This document shows, in pieces, positions 1 through 9,016 of a stretch of DNA of 64,000 nt. The notes beneath the pieces were generated by a model. The model was not told the origin of the DNA. It was given only the letters and a program-made list of their open reading frames with translations, and did not search any database. The stretch lies in NCBI GenBank assembly GCA_019455285.1, contig JACFMS010000004.1, positions 67,145-131,144 on the forward strand, given 5' to 3'. The DNA is from Sphingomonadales bacterium. GTDB taxonomy: Bacteria; Pseudomonadota; Alphaproteobacteria; Sphingomonadales; Govanellaceae. The translations under genes were made by a program, and so were the position numbers. How positions within the stretch are numbered: the first letter of the stretch is position 1; every line of letters begins with the position of its first letter.

Positions 1-177
1 ACGGCGGAAGTATAACAGAGGTTGAGAAAAAAGCTTCGGGAAAAGCCCGTCAGCGTTGTGTGGTTTAAGTTAGAGGACAACAGTCTAAACGATCAAGGGT
101 TATCCAGTCCATCATGCGCGGCATCGACAACTAGCCGGTGGAGTACGAGTACGTGCATTTGCAATAGTACGATCGCT

Positions 178-316
178 GTCATTGCGAGCGCCAGCGAAGC
201 AATCCATTTTCTTGCCATGTACCGTTTTATGGATTGCTTCGTCGGCCTCCCGCGGCGTTTAGCGCCGTGATTATTGATTTGTGCGCAAAGCGCGCGGGCG
301 GCCTCCTCGCAATGAC
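178..316. repeat. 139-bp MITE/REP-like element with 11-bp terminal inverted repeats
   Basis: The element begins with GTCATTGCGAG and ends with CTCGCAATGAC, a perfect 11-bp inverted repeat. Inside it an AATCCATTTT... / ...ATGGATTGCTTCG pair forms a second inverted repeat. A shorter relative with the same ends lies at 31177-31266. No transposase is encoded, so it is non-autonomous. The first 424 bases hold no convincing gene besides this repeat; the only open frame there (22-270) runs through the repeat. Confidence 0.75.
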
Positions 317-442
317 GTGTGAGACGCTTTTTTTCAAATTTCAGCTCAGGTCTGGTAATAAATAAATCGTCCTTCTCCTTACAATATGATAAGGCGGTCG
401 CTATAAAGGGCCGCCACCGCGCATATGGAAGGGCAGGGGACG

Positions 443-1264
443 ATGCAGGACTGGGGTCATTTATTAAGCCTCGCCGGATTGATGCTGGCGACTGGCGTGG
501 TCGGCGGCGTGCTGGCCGGCTTGTTGGGCGTTGGCGGCGGCATCGTCATCGTGCCGGTGTTGGAGTTCGCGTTGTCCATCCTTGGCGTCGATCCGGCCAT
601 TCGCATGCACGTGGCGGTGGCGACCTCGCTGGCCACCATCATCCCCACCTCCATCTCCTCATCGCGCGCCCATCATCGCCGGGGCGCGGTGGATCTGGCG
701 CTGGTGCGGCGCTGGGGACCGGCGATTTTCCTCGGCACCGCCGCTGGCGCGGTAATCGCCGCCTTCGTCAAAAGCGCGGTTTTGTCCGGCGTGTTCGGGG
801 TGGTGGCGCTCACCGTGGCGCTGCGGCTTATCTTCCTGACCAAGGAACCCAAGCTGGCGCCCGCCATCCCAACCCATCCCGTGGTCTTGCTCGTGCCCTT
901 CGTGATCGGCGGCGTCTCGGCGTTGATGGGGATCGGCGGCGGTACGCTGAGCGTTCTCGTCATGACCATGTGGGGCTATGCCATTCACCGCGCGGTGGGC
1001 ACCTCGTCGCTGTTTGGGCTATTGATCGCCGTGCCGGCCACCATCGGCTATGTCATTTCCGGCTGGGGCGATCCGCGGCTGCCGGCGGCAAGCCTAGGCT
1101 ATGTCAATCTCTTGGGGCTAGCGTTCATTGCCCCCATGACCTGGCTCGCCGCGCCCTTGGGCGCCAAGATAGCCCATGGCATGAGCAAACGGCAGCTGAG
1201 CATGTTTTTCGGAGTGTTCCTGCTGATCGTCGGCGGCCGAATGCTGATCAAGACATTTGGCTAA
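443..1264 (+). CDS. TauE/SafE family permease (sulfite exporter-like, DUF81)
   Basis: Predicted inner-membrane permease of about 273 residues with roughly eight hydrophobic segments. It carries the two glycine-rich repeats typical of the family (GLLGVGGGIVIVPVLE near the N-terminus and GIGGGTLSVLVM near the middle), which mark the internal duplication of TauE/SafE proteins. Members export sulfite, sulfoacetate or other small anions; the substrate here cannot be inferred. An in-frame ATG at 425 is possible, but the ATG at 443 follows a purine-rich GGGGACG and is preferred. The gene is convergent with the acetate kinase gene and their 3' ends overlap by 17 bp. No sulfur-metabolism partner lies beside it. 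Confidence 0.85.
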   Translation: MQDWGHLLSLAGLMLATGVVGGVLAGLLGVGGGIVIVPVLEFALSILGVDPAIRMHVAVATSLATIIPTSISSSRAHHRRGAVDLALVRRWGPAIFLGTAAGAVIAAFVKSAVLSGVFGVVALTVALRLIFLTKEPKLAPAIPTHPVVLLVPFVIGGVSALMGIGGGTLSVLVMTMWGYAIHRAVGTSSLFGLLIAVPATIGYVISGWGDPRLPAASLGYVNLLGLAFIAPMTWLAAPLGAKIAHGMSKRQLSMFFGVFLLIVGGRMLIKTFG

Positions 1265-2396
1265 CGGCGGCGCGGGCGATCACTGATTCCTCATCGGTGG
1301 GCAGCACCAGGACAGCGACCTGGCTATCCGCAACGCTGATATTGATCTCGTTCTGAACATTCAAGACAGGGTCGATCTTCACGCCGAGCCACCGCGCAGC
1401 TTCGCACACTTTGGCGCGGATGGCGGCGGCGCGCTCGCCGATGCCGGCGGTGAACACCAATACGTCAAGCCCGCCGACGGCGGCGGCCAGCGAGCCGATC
1501 CAGCGCGAGATCTGATAACAATAGACGGCGATGGCCTCCTTGGCGCGGGGGTCTTGGCTTGCCAGCAGGGTGCGCATGTCGCCGCTGATGCCGGATAGCC
1601 CCAGCAGGCCGGACTGGCGGTAGAGGAGCATCTCCAAGGCGGTTGCGTCGTAGCCCTTCTCGCTCAGCAAATATAATAGAACGCCGGGATCGAGCGCGCC
1701 GGTGCGGCTCGCCATGGGCAATCCTTCCAACGCTGTAAAGCCCATGGTGGTGGCGACGCTCTGGCGATTTTTCATGGCGCACAGGCTGGAGCCGGCGCCG
1801 AGATGGGCGACGATCACCCGGCCATCGGCGCGCGCGCCGGCATGCTCGGGCAGGATGCCGGCGATATAGTCGTAGGACAGGCCATGAAAACCGTAACGGA
1901 TGACGCCTTCCTCACTGAGCGCGCGGGGCAGGGCGTAGAGCTCGGCGACGCGAGGTTGCGTGCGGTGAAAGGCGGTGTCAAAGCAGGCAACCTGCAACAA
2001 CTCGGGGCGGTGCGCGGTTACCGCCCTGATGCCGGCGAGGTTGTGCGGTTGATGCAAGGGCGCAAGCGATACCAGGCTACTTAAATAAGCCATAACCTCA
2101 TCATCGAGGATGGTCGGCGCTTGATAGCGTCGGCCGCCATGCACCACCCGGTGGCCGACGGCGACGAGATTATCGCCTGGGTGATTTTTTGCGATCCAAT
2201 CCAGGATCCAGGCCACCAGATCAGCCGTCGCTCCTGATGGCGGATGGGCAACTACGCCGCCATTCACAGAAAAAACCGGGGTGGTGTCGATATGATCGAT
2301 TTCGCCGCGCAGCTTTTGCTGGCGGCCGGTATGGTCATAAAGCGCGAACTTGATGGTGGAGGAGCCGATGTTGAGCGTAAGGATCGTCTCGCTCAT
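1248..2396 (-). CDS. ackA: Acetate kinase (possibly butyrate/propionate kinase)
   Basis: Cytoplasmic kinase interconverting acyl phosphate and carboxylate plus ATP. At 382 residues it is close to the usual ~400. Family motifs visible are NIGSSTIKFALYD at the N-terminus (phosphate-binding ASKHA fold), GHRVVHGG, FDTAFHRTQP, LGAGSSLCA and TAGIGERAAAIR near the C-terminus. The ATG overlaps the stop of the upstream phosphotransacetylase gene (ATGA), so translation is probably coupled. The reading frame stays open further upstream, but that stretch is the other frame of the phosphotransacetylase gene and is not part of this protein. With the neighbour it would make or consume acetate through acetyl phosphate. 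Confidence 0.9.
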   Translation of the reverse strand: MSETILTLNIGSSTIKFALYDHTGRQQKLRGEIDHIDTTPVFSVNGGVVAHPPSGATADLVAWILDWIAKNHPGDNLVAVGHRVVHGGRRYQAPTILDDEVMAYLSSLVSLAPLHQPHNLAGIRAVTAHRPELLQVACFDTAFHRTQPRVAELYALPRALSEEGVIRYGFHGLSYDYIAGILPEHAGARADGRVIVAHLGAGSSLCAMKNRQSVATTMGFTALEGLPMASRTGALDPGVLLYLLSEKGYDATALEMLLYRQSGLLGLSGISGDMRTLLASQDPRAKEAIAVYCYQISRWIGSLAAAVGGLDVLVFTAGIGERAAAIRAKVCEAARWLGVKIDPVLNVQNEINISVADSQVAVLVLPTDEESVIARAAVSQMS

Positions 2397-3328
2397 TTCT
2401 TGGCCTGCAGGCGATGATACACCAGGAGCTGCGCCAGGGCGGCGGAGACCACCCGGCTCAGCGCGCCATCGGCGCGGCTGGTCAGCATGATCGGCACCCG
2501 CGCGCCAAGAACGATGCCCGCCGCTTCCGCGCCGGCAAGATATTCCAGTTGCTTGGCGATCATGTTGCCCGCCTCCATATCGGGGGCGATGAGAATATCG
2601 GCGTCGCCGGCCACCGGCGAGCGGATGCCCTTGGCGTGCGCGGCCTTGGCGGAAATGGCGTTGTCGAAGGCGAGGGGACCATCGAGGATGCCGCCTTTTA
2701 TCTGTCCCCGTTCCGCCATCTTGCACAAGGCGGCGGCGTCAACGGTTGAGGTGATCTTGGGGTTTACCGTTTCCACCGCCGACAGGATGGCGACCTTAGG
2801 TGTCGACACGCCCAGCGCGTACGCCAGCTCGATGGTGTTTTGTACGATATCGCGCTTGGTCATGAGGTCGGGATAAATGTTGATGGCGGCATCAGCGATG
2901 AGCAACGGCTTCGGGTATGACGCTACGTCAAGAACAAAGACGTGACTCATGCGCCGCTCGGTGCGGATGCCTTTTTCCTTGTCGATGGCGGCGTCCATCA
3001 CTTCATCAGTGTGGAGCGCGCCTTTCATGATGGCGTCCGCCTTGCCGGCGCGCACTAGGGCCACGGCTTTTTCCGCCGCGGCGTGGCTATGCGGCACGTC
3101 GATGCAGGAACAGCCCTCCAAAGTCCGGCCAAGCTTGGCGGCGGCCGCGGCAAGCTTGGCATGGGGGGCGATCAGAATGGGGGTAATGTAGCCGCCACGC
3201 GCCGCCTCCAACGCGCCGTTCAATGACAACTCATCCACCGGATGGACCACGGCGGTGGCGATGGCGGGCAGCGCCTGCGCCTTTTTTAATAGCGCCTCGA
3301 AATGAGGGTGTTTGGTTGCGGCGTTCAT
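2393..3328 (-). CDS. pta: Phosphate acetyl/butyryltransferase (PTA_PTB family)
   Basis: About 311 residues. It transfers the acyl group between CoA and phosphate, supplying acetate kinase. The family signature is visible in the C-terminal third (ADILIAPDMEAGNMIAKQLE, then LGARVPIMLTSRADG). The start is ATG at 3328, two bases after the corA stop; the open frame upstream overlaps corA. Many alphaproteobacterial homologues carry an N-terminal MaoC hydratase domain, which is absent here, leaving a plain transferase. The order corA-pta-ackA with overlaps or tiny gaps is an operon. Acetyl versus butyryl specificity cannot be read from sequence. Confidence 0.85.
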   Translation of the reverse strand: MNAATKHPHFEALLKKAQALPAIATAVVHPVDELSLNGALEAARGGYITPILIAPHAKLAAAAAKLGRTLEGCSCIDVPHSHAAAEKAVALVRAGKADAIMKGALHTDEVMDAAIDKEKGIRTERRMSHVFVLDVASYPKPLLIADAAINIYPDLMTKRDIVQNTIELAYALGVSTPKVAILSAVETVNPKITSTVDAAALCKMAERGQIKGGILDGPLAFDNAISAKAAHAKGIRSPVAGDADILIAPDMEAGNMIAKQLEYLAGAEAAGIVLGARVPIMLTSRADGALSRVVSAALAQLLVYHRLQAKK

Positions 3329-3330
3329 GA

Positions 3331-4296
3331 TCAAAGCCACCGGCGGCGTTTGAAGAACCAGTAGGGCAGAACCGCCGACATGATCATGACGATAATGGCG
3401 AGGGGATACCCCCATACCCAATCCAGCTCGGGCATAAAGTGAAAGTTCATGCCATATATGCTGGCGATCAAGGTCGGCGGCAGGAACACCACGGCGGCAA
3501 CCGAGAAGATCTTGATGATGCCGTTCTGCTCGCTGCTGATCAGGCCAAGGGTGGCGTCCAGCAAAAATGAGATATTATTGCTCAAGTAAGTGGCGTGATC
3601 GCTCAGCGACATCACATCCCGGCTCAAGGTGGCGAGATTGCGCGCCAATGCTTTTTCTTGCTTGGTTTCTCCCGGGCGGCCGACGAAGCTTAGAATGCGG
3701 CCCAGGCTGACCAGGCTGTCACGGGCCTTGGAGGTCAGGGTCTGGCTTTTGCCGATGCGCTTTAAGATGCTTTCATAGTCCAGCCGCTGGCCCTTGTTTT
3801 GGGCGAAAACCCCGTTCGAAATACCGTCCACTTCCTTGTGGATGCGCTCCAGCACATCGGCGACGCGGTCTATAATGGTATCGAGAAGATTGGAGAGCGC
3901 CGCCTCGCCGGAAGTATTGAGGGAGGGGTGGCGCACAATCTGCGTGGCGAAGGTGCGGAACGGCTGCGGCTCGGCATAGCGCATGGTGATCAGCACGTGG
4001 CCGGCCAGCACGAAGGTAATGGGCGTGCTTTCCGGCTGTTCGGTATCGGCGCGGGTAATCACCGTCGCGGTCAGGTAGACCGCGCCATCCTCCTGATAAA
4101 TTCGGCTGGAAAACTCGATTTCCGCCATTTCCTCTCGGCTGGGGAGAACGATTTTCAAGGCGGCGTCTACCTTGCGGACTTCCTCCGGCGTCGGGTTAAG
4201 GAGGTCGATCCACACCGCGCCGGCGGGCAAGGGCTGGCTTTCGTCAATGGGGTTGGGGTAGATGCTGCCGGCGGTGAAAAGATAAGCGGTGATCAT
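3331..4296 (-). CDS. corA: Magnesium/divalent cation transporter CorA
   Basis: 321-residue inner-membrane channel for Mg2+ and related cations. The long N-terminal cytoplasmic part has the helical character of CorA. Two transmembrane helices lie at the extreme C-terminus, the first ending in the signature YGMNF (residues about 282-286). The protein ends in a basic RRRW tail as in typical CorA. It is the first gene of the corA-pta-ackA operon; a link between Mg2+ uptake and acetate metabolism is not obvious and may be only transcriptional. Confidence 0.92.
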   Translation of the reverse strand: MITAYLFTAGSIYPNPIDESQPLPAGAVWIDLLNPTPEEVRKVDAALKIVLPSREEMAEIEFSSRIYQEDGAVYLTATVITRADTEQPESTPITFVLAGHVLITMRYAEPQPFRTFATQIVRHPSLNTSGEAALSNLLDTIIDRVADVLERIHKEVDGISNGVFAQNKGQRLDYESILKRIGKSQTLTSKARDSLVSLGRILSFVGRPGETKQEKALARNLATLSRDVMSLSDHATYLSNNISFLLDATLGLISSEQNGIIKIFSVAAVVFLPPTLIASIYGMNFHFMPELDWVWGYPLAIIVMIMSAVLPYWFFKRRRWL

Positions 4297-4388
4297 GGGC
4301 CGGATCCTTGCTTGGCCAATTCCTCCCTTTAATGCCTCATGCCAAGGCGCAAGTCCATAAGGGCGCTGGCGGGAAGATCAGGAATCCG

Positions 4389-6296
4389 TCAAAGCACGCG
4401 GCGCAGTTCGCTCCGCTCTGGAATGATCAGGCAGGCGATGGGAAAGTCGACGGTCACCGTGGTGCCGGCGCCACGCTTGCTGGCAATGGCGACTCGCCCA
4501 CCTTGCAGTTCTACCAGATTTTTGACGATGGTCAGGCCTAGGCCGACGCCATCGTACTTGCGGGCAAAAGCCCCCTCGACCTGGAAGAAAGGTTCAAACA
4601 CCCGGTGCAGATGGTCTTGACTGATGCCGATGCCGGTATCGCGGACAATGAAAGATACCTTTTCATCGGTTGCCTTCAGGCCAATTTCGACGCATCCGCC
4701 GCTATCGGTGAACTTTACCGCATTACCCAACAGATTGATGAGGATTTGCTTGCACAATCGTTCATCAAGGTAAAGGCGGTAATTTTCAAAGAGCGCTTTG
4801 ATGCGCATAACGATGCCCTTGGCGTCCGCCTTGGCGCGAACAAACCGCACCGCCGCCTCGATCATTTTTTCCGGATCGAATTCCTTGAATGTCGCATCGG
4901 AAGCGCCGGATTCAATTCGCGTTACATCCAGAATATCGTTGATGATCTTGAGAAGGTGCTGGCCGCTATCCAGGATGTAGTTGGAGTATTCCTTATAGGC
5001 GGGCTGGCCGATGGCGCCGAACATCTCCCCGGTCATGATCTCGCTAAAGCCGATGATGGCGTTCAAGGGAGTGCGCAGCTCATGGCTCATGGCGGCAAGG
5101 AACAGTGATTTGGCCCGATTGGCCGCCTCGGCATCGTCGCGGGCGCGGGCCAGCGCTTGTTCGCGAGCCCAGGCTTCAGTCACATCTTGCACCGTGCCGG
5201 TCATCACCAGCGGCTTGCCGTCGTCATCGAACAGCACTTCGCCGCGTTCATGCACCACCTTTTCCGTGCCGTCAGGGCAGACGACGCGATGCTGGATGGA
5301 GTAGGGCTCTTTTTCGGCGATCGCGCGATCGACGGCGTTTTGCACCAGTGGCCGGTCGTCGGGGTGCACATGACCAACGAAGGCGTCGTAGGAAGCGCCG
5401 AAGGTATCCGGGGTTAATCCAAAAATGCGATAGACTTCATCAGACCACAACAGCTGGTTGGTGGTCATCGTCCATTCCCAATTGCCGAGGCGGGCGATTT
5501 TCTGGGCGTTGGCGAGACGCGTTTCACTCCGTCGCAGCGCTTCATTGATGTCGACGAGCTCGGTGACGTCGCGCCCTTCGGCAATCAGAAATTCCACCGA
5601 GTGCAGCGGCGTCTGGATAGCCTTGAGCGCCAAATCCAATTTGGCGGTACGGCCGTTTTCGCCTTGGACATCGAGAATGAGATGGGAGAATTTCCCTTCG
5701 GCCGCCTGCAACACCGCCTCGCGCAATGATGAGCGCTCAACGTCATTGGTCCAGAACGAGGCCTGCCATAGCGGTAAGCCGATAGAAGCCTGTTGGTCAC
5801 CGCCAATGAACTGAATGGCCGAGCGGTTCAGCTCAAGAACATTGCCGTCGGTATCCAAAAGGGCGACGAACTGGTAGGAACCATCAAAGATCGCCCGGAA
5901 CTTGCGCTCCTTTTCCGCCAGAGCCCGCTCTTGCGCCACGCGCCGGCTGATGTCGCGCAGCACGGCGGTAAATCGCCTGGGGCCGGGCGACTTGTGGTGC
6001 AGGATCGAGATTTCCAGCGGCACGACGCTGCCGTCCTTGCGGCGGCCCACCACCGGAGCCCGTTCGCCCATGGTACTGGCGGCCTCTCCCGAGGCGGCGA
6101 AGGCGCGCATGTAGCCATCATGGCCGTGCCGGCGGTCCTCCGGCAACAGGATGGTGAGGGGCTGACCGATAACCTCGTCGCGCTTATAGCCGAAGATGCC
6201 TTCGGCGGCGGCGTTGAAATGAGTCAACCGGCCGTCATCTCCGACGGAAATAATGCCGTCAGCGGCTCCGGCTTCAATTTCCTCTAGCTGCGTCAC
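4389..6296 (-). CDS. Multi-PAS sensor histidine kinase
   Basis: 635 residues. At least three PAS domains in tandem (about residues 1-120, 130-255 and 265-390), the first with a typical ending that includes RRKDGSVVPLEIS. A HisKA domain follows with AAMSHELRTPLNAI, phospho-acceptor His near 405, then an HATPase_c domain with N box (LLGNAVKF), G1 box (VRDTGIGIS) and a G2-like GVGLGL. No transmembrane segment is evident, so it is probably cytosolic and senses an internal or redox/oxygen cue. It starts at GTG 6296 and no strong ribosome-binding site is visible. No response regulator lies next to it, so it is an orphan kinase. Its stop is followed by a 92-bp gap before corA. Confidence 0.88.
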   Translation of the reverse strand: MTQLEEIEAGAADGIISVGDDGRLTHFNAAAEGIFGYKRDEVIGQPLTILLPEDRRHGHDGYMRAFAASGEAASTMGERAPVVGRRKDGSVVPLEISILHHKSPGPRRFTAVLRDISRRVAQERALAEKERKFRAIFDGSYQFVALLDTDGNVLELNRSAIQFIGGDQQASIGLPLWQASFWTNDVERSSLREAVLQAAEGKFSHLILDVQGENGRTAKLDLALKAIQTPLHSVEFLIAEGRDVTELVDINEALRRSETRLANAQKIARLGNWEWTMTTNQLLWSDEVYRIFGLTPDTFGASYDAFVGHVHPDDRPLVQNAVDRAIAEKEPYSIQHRVVCPDGTEKVVHERGEVLFDDDGKPLVMTGTVQDVTEAWAREQALARARDDAEAANRAKSLFLAAMSHELRTPLNAIIGFSEIMTGEMFGAIGQPAYKEYSNYILDSGQHLLKIINDILDVTRIESGASDATFKEFDPEKMIEAAVRFVRAKADAKGIVMRIKALFENYRLYLDERLCKQILINLLGNAVKFTDSGGCVEIGLKATDEKVSFIVRDTGIGISQDHLHRVFEPFFQVEGAFARKYDGVGLGLTIVKNLVELQGGRVAIASKRGAGTTVTVDFPIACLIIPERSELRRVL

Positions 6297-6471
6297 CCGT
6301 CCGAACTCTTAAATATATTGTTACGACAGGCACAAAACCCGCGTTTCGGATCGTCTCACAGCTTTAAAAATATATGTTAAGAATGCCTTATGACAGATCG
6401 CATGCGCCAAAATATCTAGAGCGCGTATGACCCTAACCTAGGTATGAAATCATAAAGGGAGGGGTAGGGGG

Positions 6472-7152
6472 TCACCCCTTCTCGGCAAATCGCTTGATAT
6501 CGGCCGAGGTGATGGTTTTGACGCAATCCAAGAGGCTTTTGACGGCAATCCCCTCGATCTCGCGCATGCGCGGCGCCCACGGCTTGTTGTAGCCGGCGAA
6601 CATGGTCATGCCTTCCATGGATGCCGAAACAAAGAGGGCGACCACTTCCCGTTCCCGTTCGCTTAGCCGCGGATTGATGAGCGGGATGAGATGGTTGAGC
6701 ACCTTGCGGACCATGAAATAGAGTTCATCCACCCGCTCGGCAATGAAGGGATCGTGGTTGCTTAAAGCCCATAGTTCCGGGAAGAAATGGGTGGTTTTCT
6801 TGGTTTGGATGTCTTCTAATATAAGGCGAATAACTTGGGTGAATTTCTCTTCTGCGGTGAGGTTGGGGTCGTCGCGGATATCATCGAAGATATCCATGTA
6901 GCTTTGCAGCACGCTGGCGAGAAGGTCGCGAATCAGCGCCTCTTTGGTCGGGTAGTAGTAGGTGACGTTGCCGACATTGATGCCGCAGGCCTTGGCGATG
7001 CGGCGCATGGTGATCGCCCGGTATCCCTCGTCGAGGAGGATATCCAGCGCGGCTTCCAGAATTTCCACAACCCGGGCCTGGCCTTTTTGATAAGCCCCGG
7101 TGCCCGGCCTGATCTTCAGCCTAGGAACTTCAAACATCATCGTATCCCCCAC
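6472..7152 (-). CDS. TetR/AcrR family transcriptional regulator
   Basis: 226 residues. The N-terminal TetR helix-turn-helix is clear (ILEAALDILLDEGYRAITMR followed by RIAKACGINVGNVTYYYPTK). The C-terminal ligand domain resembles no family I can name. It is divergent from mauB with 159 bp between them, so it is the obvious candidate regulator of the amine dehydrogenase operon and of itself. The start is GTG at 7152, or an ATG four codons in; both sit behind a G-rich stretch. Confidence 0.85.
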   Translation of the reverse strand: MGDTMMFEVPRLKIRPGTGAYQKGQARVVEILEAALDILLDEGYRAITMRRIAKACGINVGNVTYYYPTKEALIRDLLASVLQSYMDIFDDIRDDPNLTAEEKFTQVIRLILEDIQTKKTTHFFPELWALSNHDPFIAERVDELYFMVRKVLNHLIPLINPRLSEREREVVALFVSASMEGMTMFAGYNKPWAPRMREIEGIAVKSLLDCVKTITSADIKRFAEKG

Positions 7153-7225
7153 CCATCGCCACCCAGGAGATTAATAGCGCTCACTTTAGGTTAAGCCTCA
7201 AACCTGTGGTATAGTATTTATTCTC

Positions 7226-7256
7226 TTGACCTAAATTGTACCAATGAACTAAATTG
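7226..7256 (+). promoter_or_regulatory. Putative promoter and direct-repeat operator of the amine dehydrogenase operon
   Basis: TTGACC at 7226-7231 and TAAATT at 7250-7255 are separated by 18 bp, a good sigma-70-type layout. The octamer CTAAATTG occurs twice, at 7231 and 7249, an 18-bp period that overlaps both boxes. Just upstream, AGGTT...AACCT around 7190-7205 forms an inverted repeat. These could be sites for the divergently encoded TetR regulator. Confidence 0.45.
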
Positions 7257-7311
7257 AACAGAAGTGCAATAATCGACTGCCGTAACCGATGGCAAGACCG
7301 AGGGGAGCGTC

Positions 7312-8475
7312 ATGCGAGCGATAGCCTTGATTTTGGGATTGTCCCTGTTCAGCGGTGGCGCCCTGGCCGCCGATTTTCCTGAGCCACTGCCCATTGAGCC
7401 GACAGATAACGTCGCGACCTTGCCGGCCAGCTACCCGGATAGCTGGATCTATGCCATGGATGGCAATTTCTACAGCGTCCTTGACGGCAAGGTTCTGATC
7501 CTCGATCTCGCGGCGACCTCGCACGAGTTCAAAGGCTATATCGGCGCTGGCCAGTTCGGCAGCTTCCTGGCGGCCTCAACGCGACCGGAGCTTTACGTCG
7601 CCGAGACCTATTATTCGCGCCGGGTCAGCGGCGAGCGCACCGACGCCATCGTCATCTATGACAAGCAGTCGCTGAAGAAAAAGGCGGAGATCATTCTGCC
7701 CGGCGGCAAGCGCGGTCAATCGGTGACGCAAAAGCACAGCTTCCAGTTCCTCGACAACGAGCGCCTGGCCCTGATCTTTAATTTTACCCCGGCGGCATCG
7801 GTGACGGTGGTTGATCTGGTTGAGCGCAAGATATTGAATGAAATCCCCATCCCTGGCTGCAGCCTGATCTATCCCACGGGCAAGCTTGGATTTTCGACGC
7901 TGTGCGGCAACGGCACCATGGCCGCCTTCACCCTGGGCGCCAACGGTAAGGTGACGGGCGAGCAACGGACGAAAAAATTCAATGACATCGATAACAACCC
8001 GCTCTTTATGAAGACCACCAAGGTCGGCAACACCACCTACTTCGTCACCTTCCTGGGCACCGTGCAGCCCATGGACATGACCGGCACGTGGCCGAAGGTC
8101 GGCAAAACCTGGTCCCTGGTGAGCGAGGAGGAGAAGGCCGCCGGCTGGCGTCCCGGCGGCTGGCATATCCTCAGTTCCGATGCCCAAGGTCGCCTTTATT
8201 TCCTGATGCAGGAGAAAAGCTATCCCGGCAGCCATAAGGATGGCGGCGGCGAGGTCTGGGTGTTCGACGCCAAAAGCAAGAAGCGCGTGGCCCGCCATGT
8301 CCTGAAAACCCACGCCATCAGCATCGAGGTGACGCGCGGCGCAGCGCCCTATCTGGCGGCGGTCAACGCCAATATGGAAATTGACGTCTATGATGCGGTA
8401 TCCGGTCAGCATCTGCGCACCATCGGCGGCAATCCGGCGCAGACTATCTTTGTGATGCAAGCCTCGGGAGGGTAA
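7312..8475 (+). CDS. mauB: Amine dehydrogenase heavy chain (MauB/AauB type)
   Basis: 387 residues with a cleavable signal peptide (about residues 1-20, ending ALAAD). The rest is a seven-bladed beta-propeller as in methylamine and aromatic amine dehydrogenase large subunits, with family-like stretches such as TYYSRRVSGERTD, TPAASVTVVDL and GCSLIYP. The subunit is periplasmic and forms the alpha2beta2 enzyme with the TTQ-bearing light chain encoded three genes downstream. The enzyme oxidises a primary amine to aldehyde plus ammonia and passes electrons to a periplasmic carrier. It is first of the mauB-E-D-A operon, the order known from both methylamine and aromatic amine systems. Substrate class is inferred from the light chain. 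Confidence 0.9.
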   Translation: MRAIALILGLSLFSGGALAADFPEPLPIEPTDNVATLPASYPDSWIYAMDGNFYSVLDGKVLILDLAATSHEFKGYIGAGQFGSFLAASTRPELYVAETYYSRRVSGERTDAIVIYDKQSLKKKAEIILPGGKRGQSVTQKHSFQFLDNERLALIFNFTPAASVTVVDLVERKILNEIPIPGCSLIYPTGKLGFSTLCGNGTMAAFTLGANGKVTGEQRTKKFNDIDNNPLFMKTTKVGNTTYFVTFLGTVQPMDMTGTWPKVGKTWSLVSEEEKAAGWRPGGWHILSSDAQGRLYFLMQEKSYPGSHKDGGGEVWVFDAKSKKRVARHVLKTHAISIEVTRGAAPYLAAVNANMEIDVYDAVSGQHLRTIGGNPAQTIFVMQASGG

Positions 8476-8479
8476 GGCG

Positions 8480-9016
8480 GTGCTGGGGTCCGTCTATCTC
8501 GTGGCCGCCGGCGCCTTTCTTGGCCTGCTGTTTTTGGGTGCGGCCATCCATAAGTTTGCCGACCTCGGTCATTTTGCGGCCGTGCTTGAGTCGCAGCGCC
8601 TTCTCCCCTTATGGGGGCGCAAGGTTGCTGTGATCGTCCTCCCCCTCCTCGAGCTCGGTCTTGGGGTCGGTCTTCTTATGGAAGCTACCCGCGCGCCGGC
8701 AGGGCTGGCGGCGGCGGGCCTGTTGGCGCTCTATGGCGTGGTTTTGGCGATTGGAGCGCGCCGCGGCGCTCATGCCGATGATTGCGGCTGTTCGCTGTTC
8801 GGCGCCCGGCCGCCGAGCAACACCCTAGTGTGGCGCAATGGCATACTGGTGATTTTGGCTTTGGGCGTGGCGATGGTGGAAAAGACCGTTGTTCTTCCTG
8901 CGATGGCGTGGGGCAATGCGCTCGCCGCCGGCGGCGCCTTCTTTGTTCTTTACACCGCACTGGAGGCGCTGGCCGCCACCCGCGCCCGCATTGTCGCAAC
9001 GGAGGCCCGTGCATGA
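8480..9016 (+). CDS. mauE: MauE, membrane protein for amine dehydrogenase maturation
   Basis: 178 residues with four predicted membrane helices. A cysteine pair lies in the loop after the third helix (DDCGCSLFG), as in MauE/DoxX-like thiol proteins. MauE is needed, with MauD, for disulfide formation or stability of the cysteine-rich light chain. The GTG start at 8480 follows GGAGGG. The stop overlaps the start of mauD (ATGA). Confidence 0.87.
   Translation: MLGSVYLVAAGAFLGLLFLGAAIHKFADLGHFAAVLESQRLLPLWGRKVAVIVLPLLELGLGVGLLMEATRAPAGLAAAGLLALYGVVLAIGARRGAHADDCGCSLFGARPPSNTLVWRNGILVILALGVAMVEKTVVLPAMAWGNALAAGGAFFVLYTALEALAATRARIVATEARA

Noticed and set aside
22..270. 82-residue open frame at the window start
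   Set aside because: It runs through the MITE-like repeat, has no family features and no good ribosome-binding site.
319..1356. 345-residue frame over the permease gene
   Set aside because: Arg/Gly/His-rich translation of the wrong frame of a high-GC gene; the permease frame has clear membrane helices and motifs.
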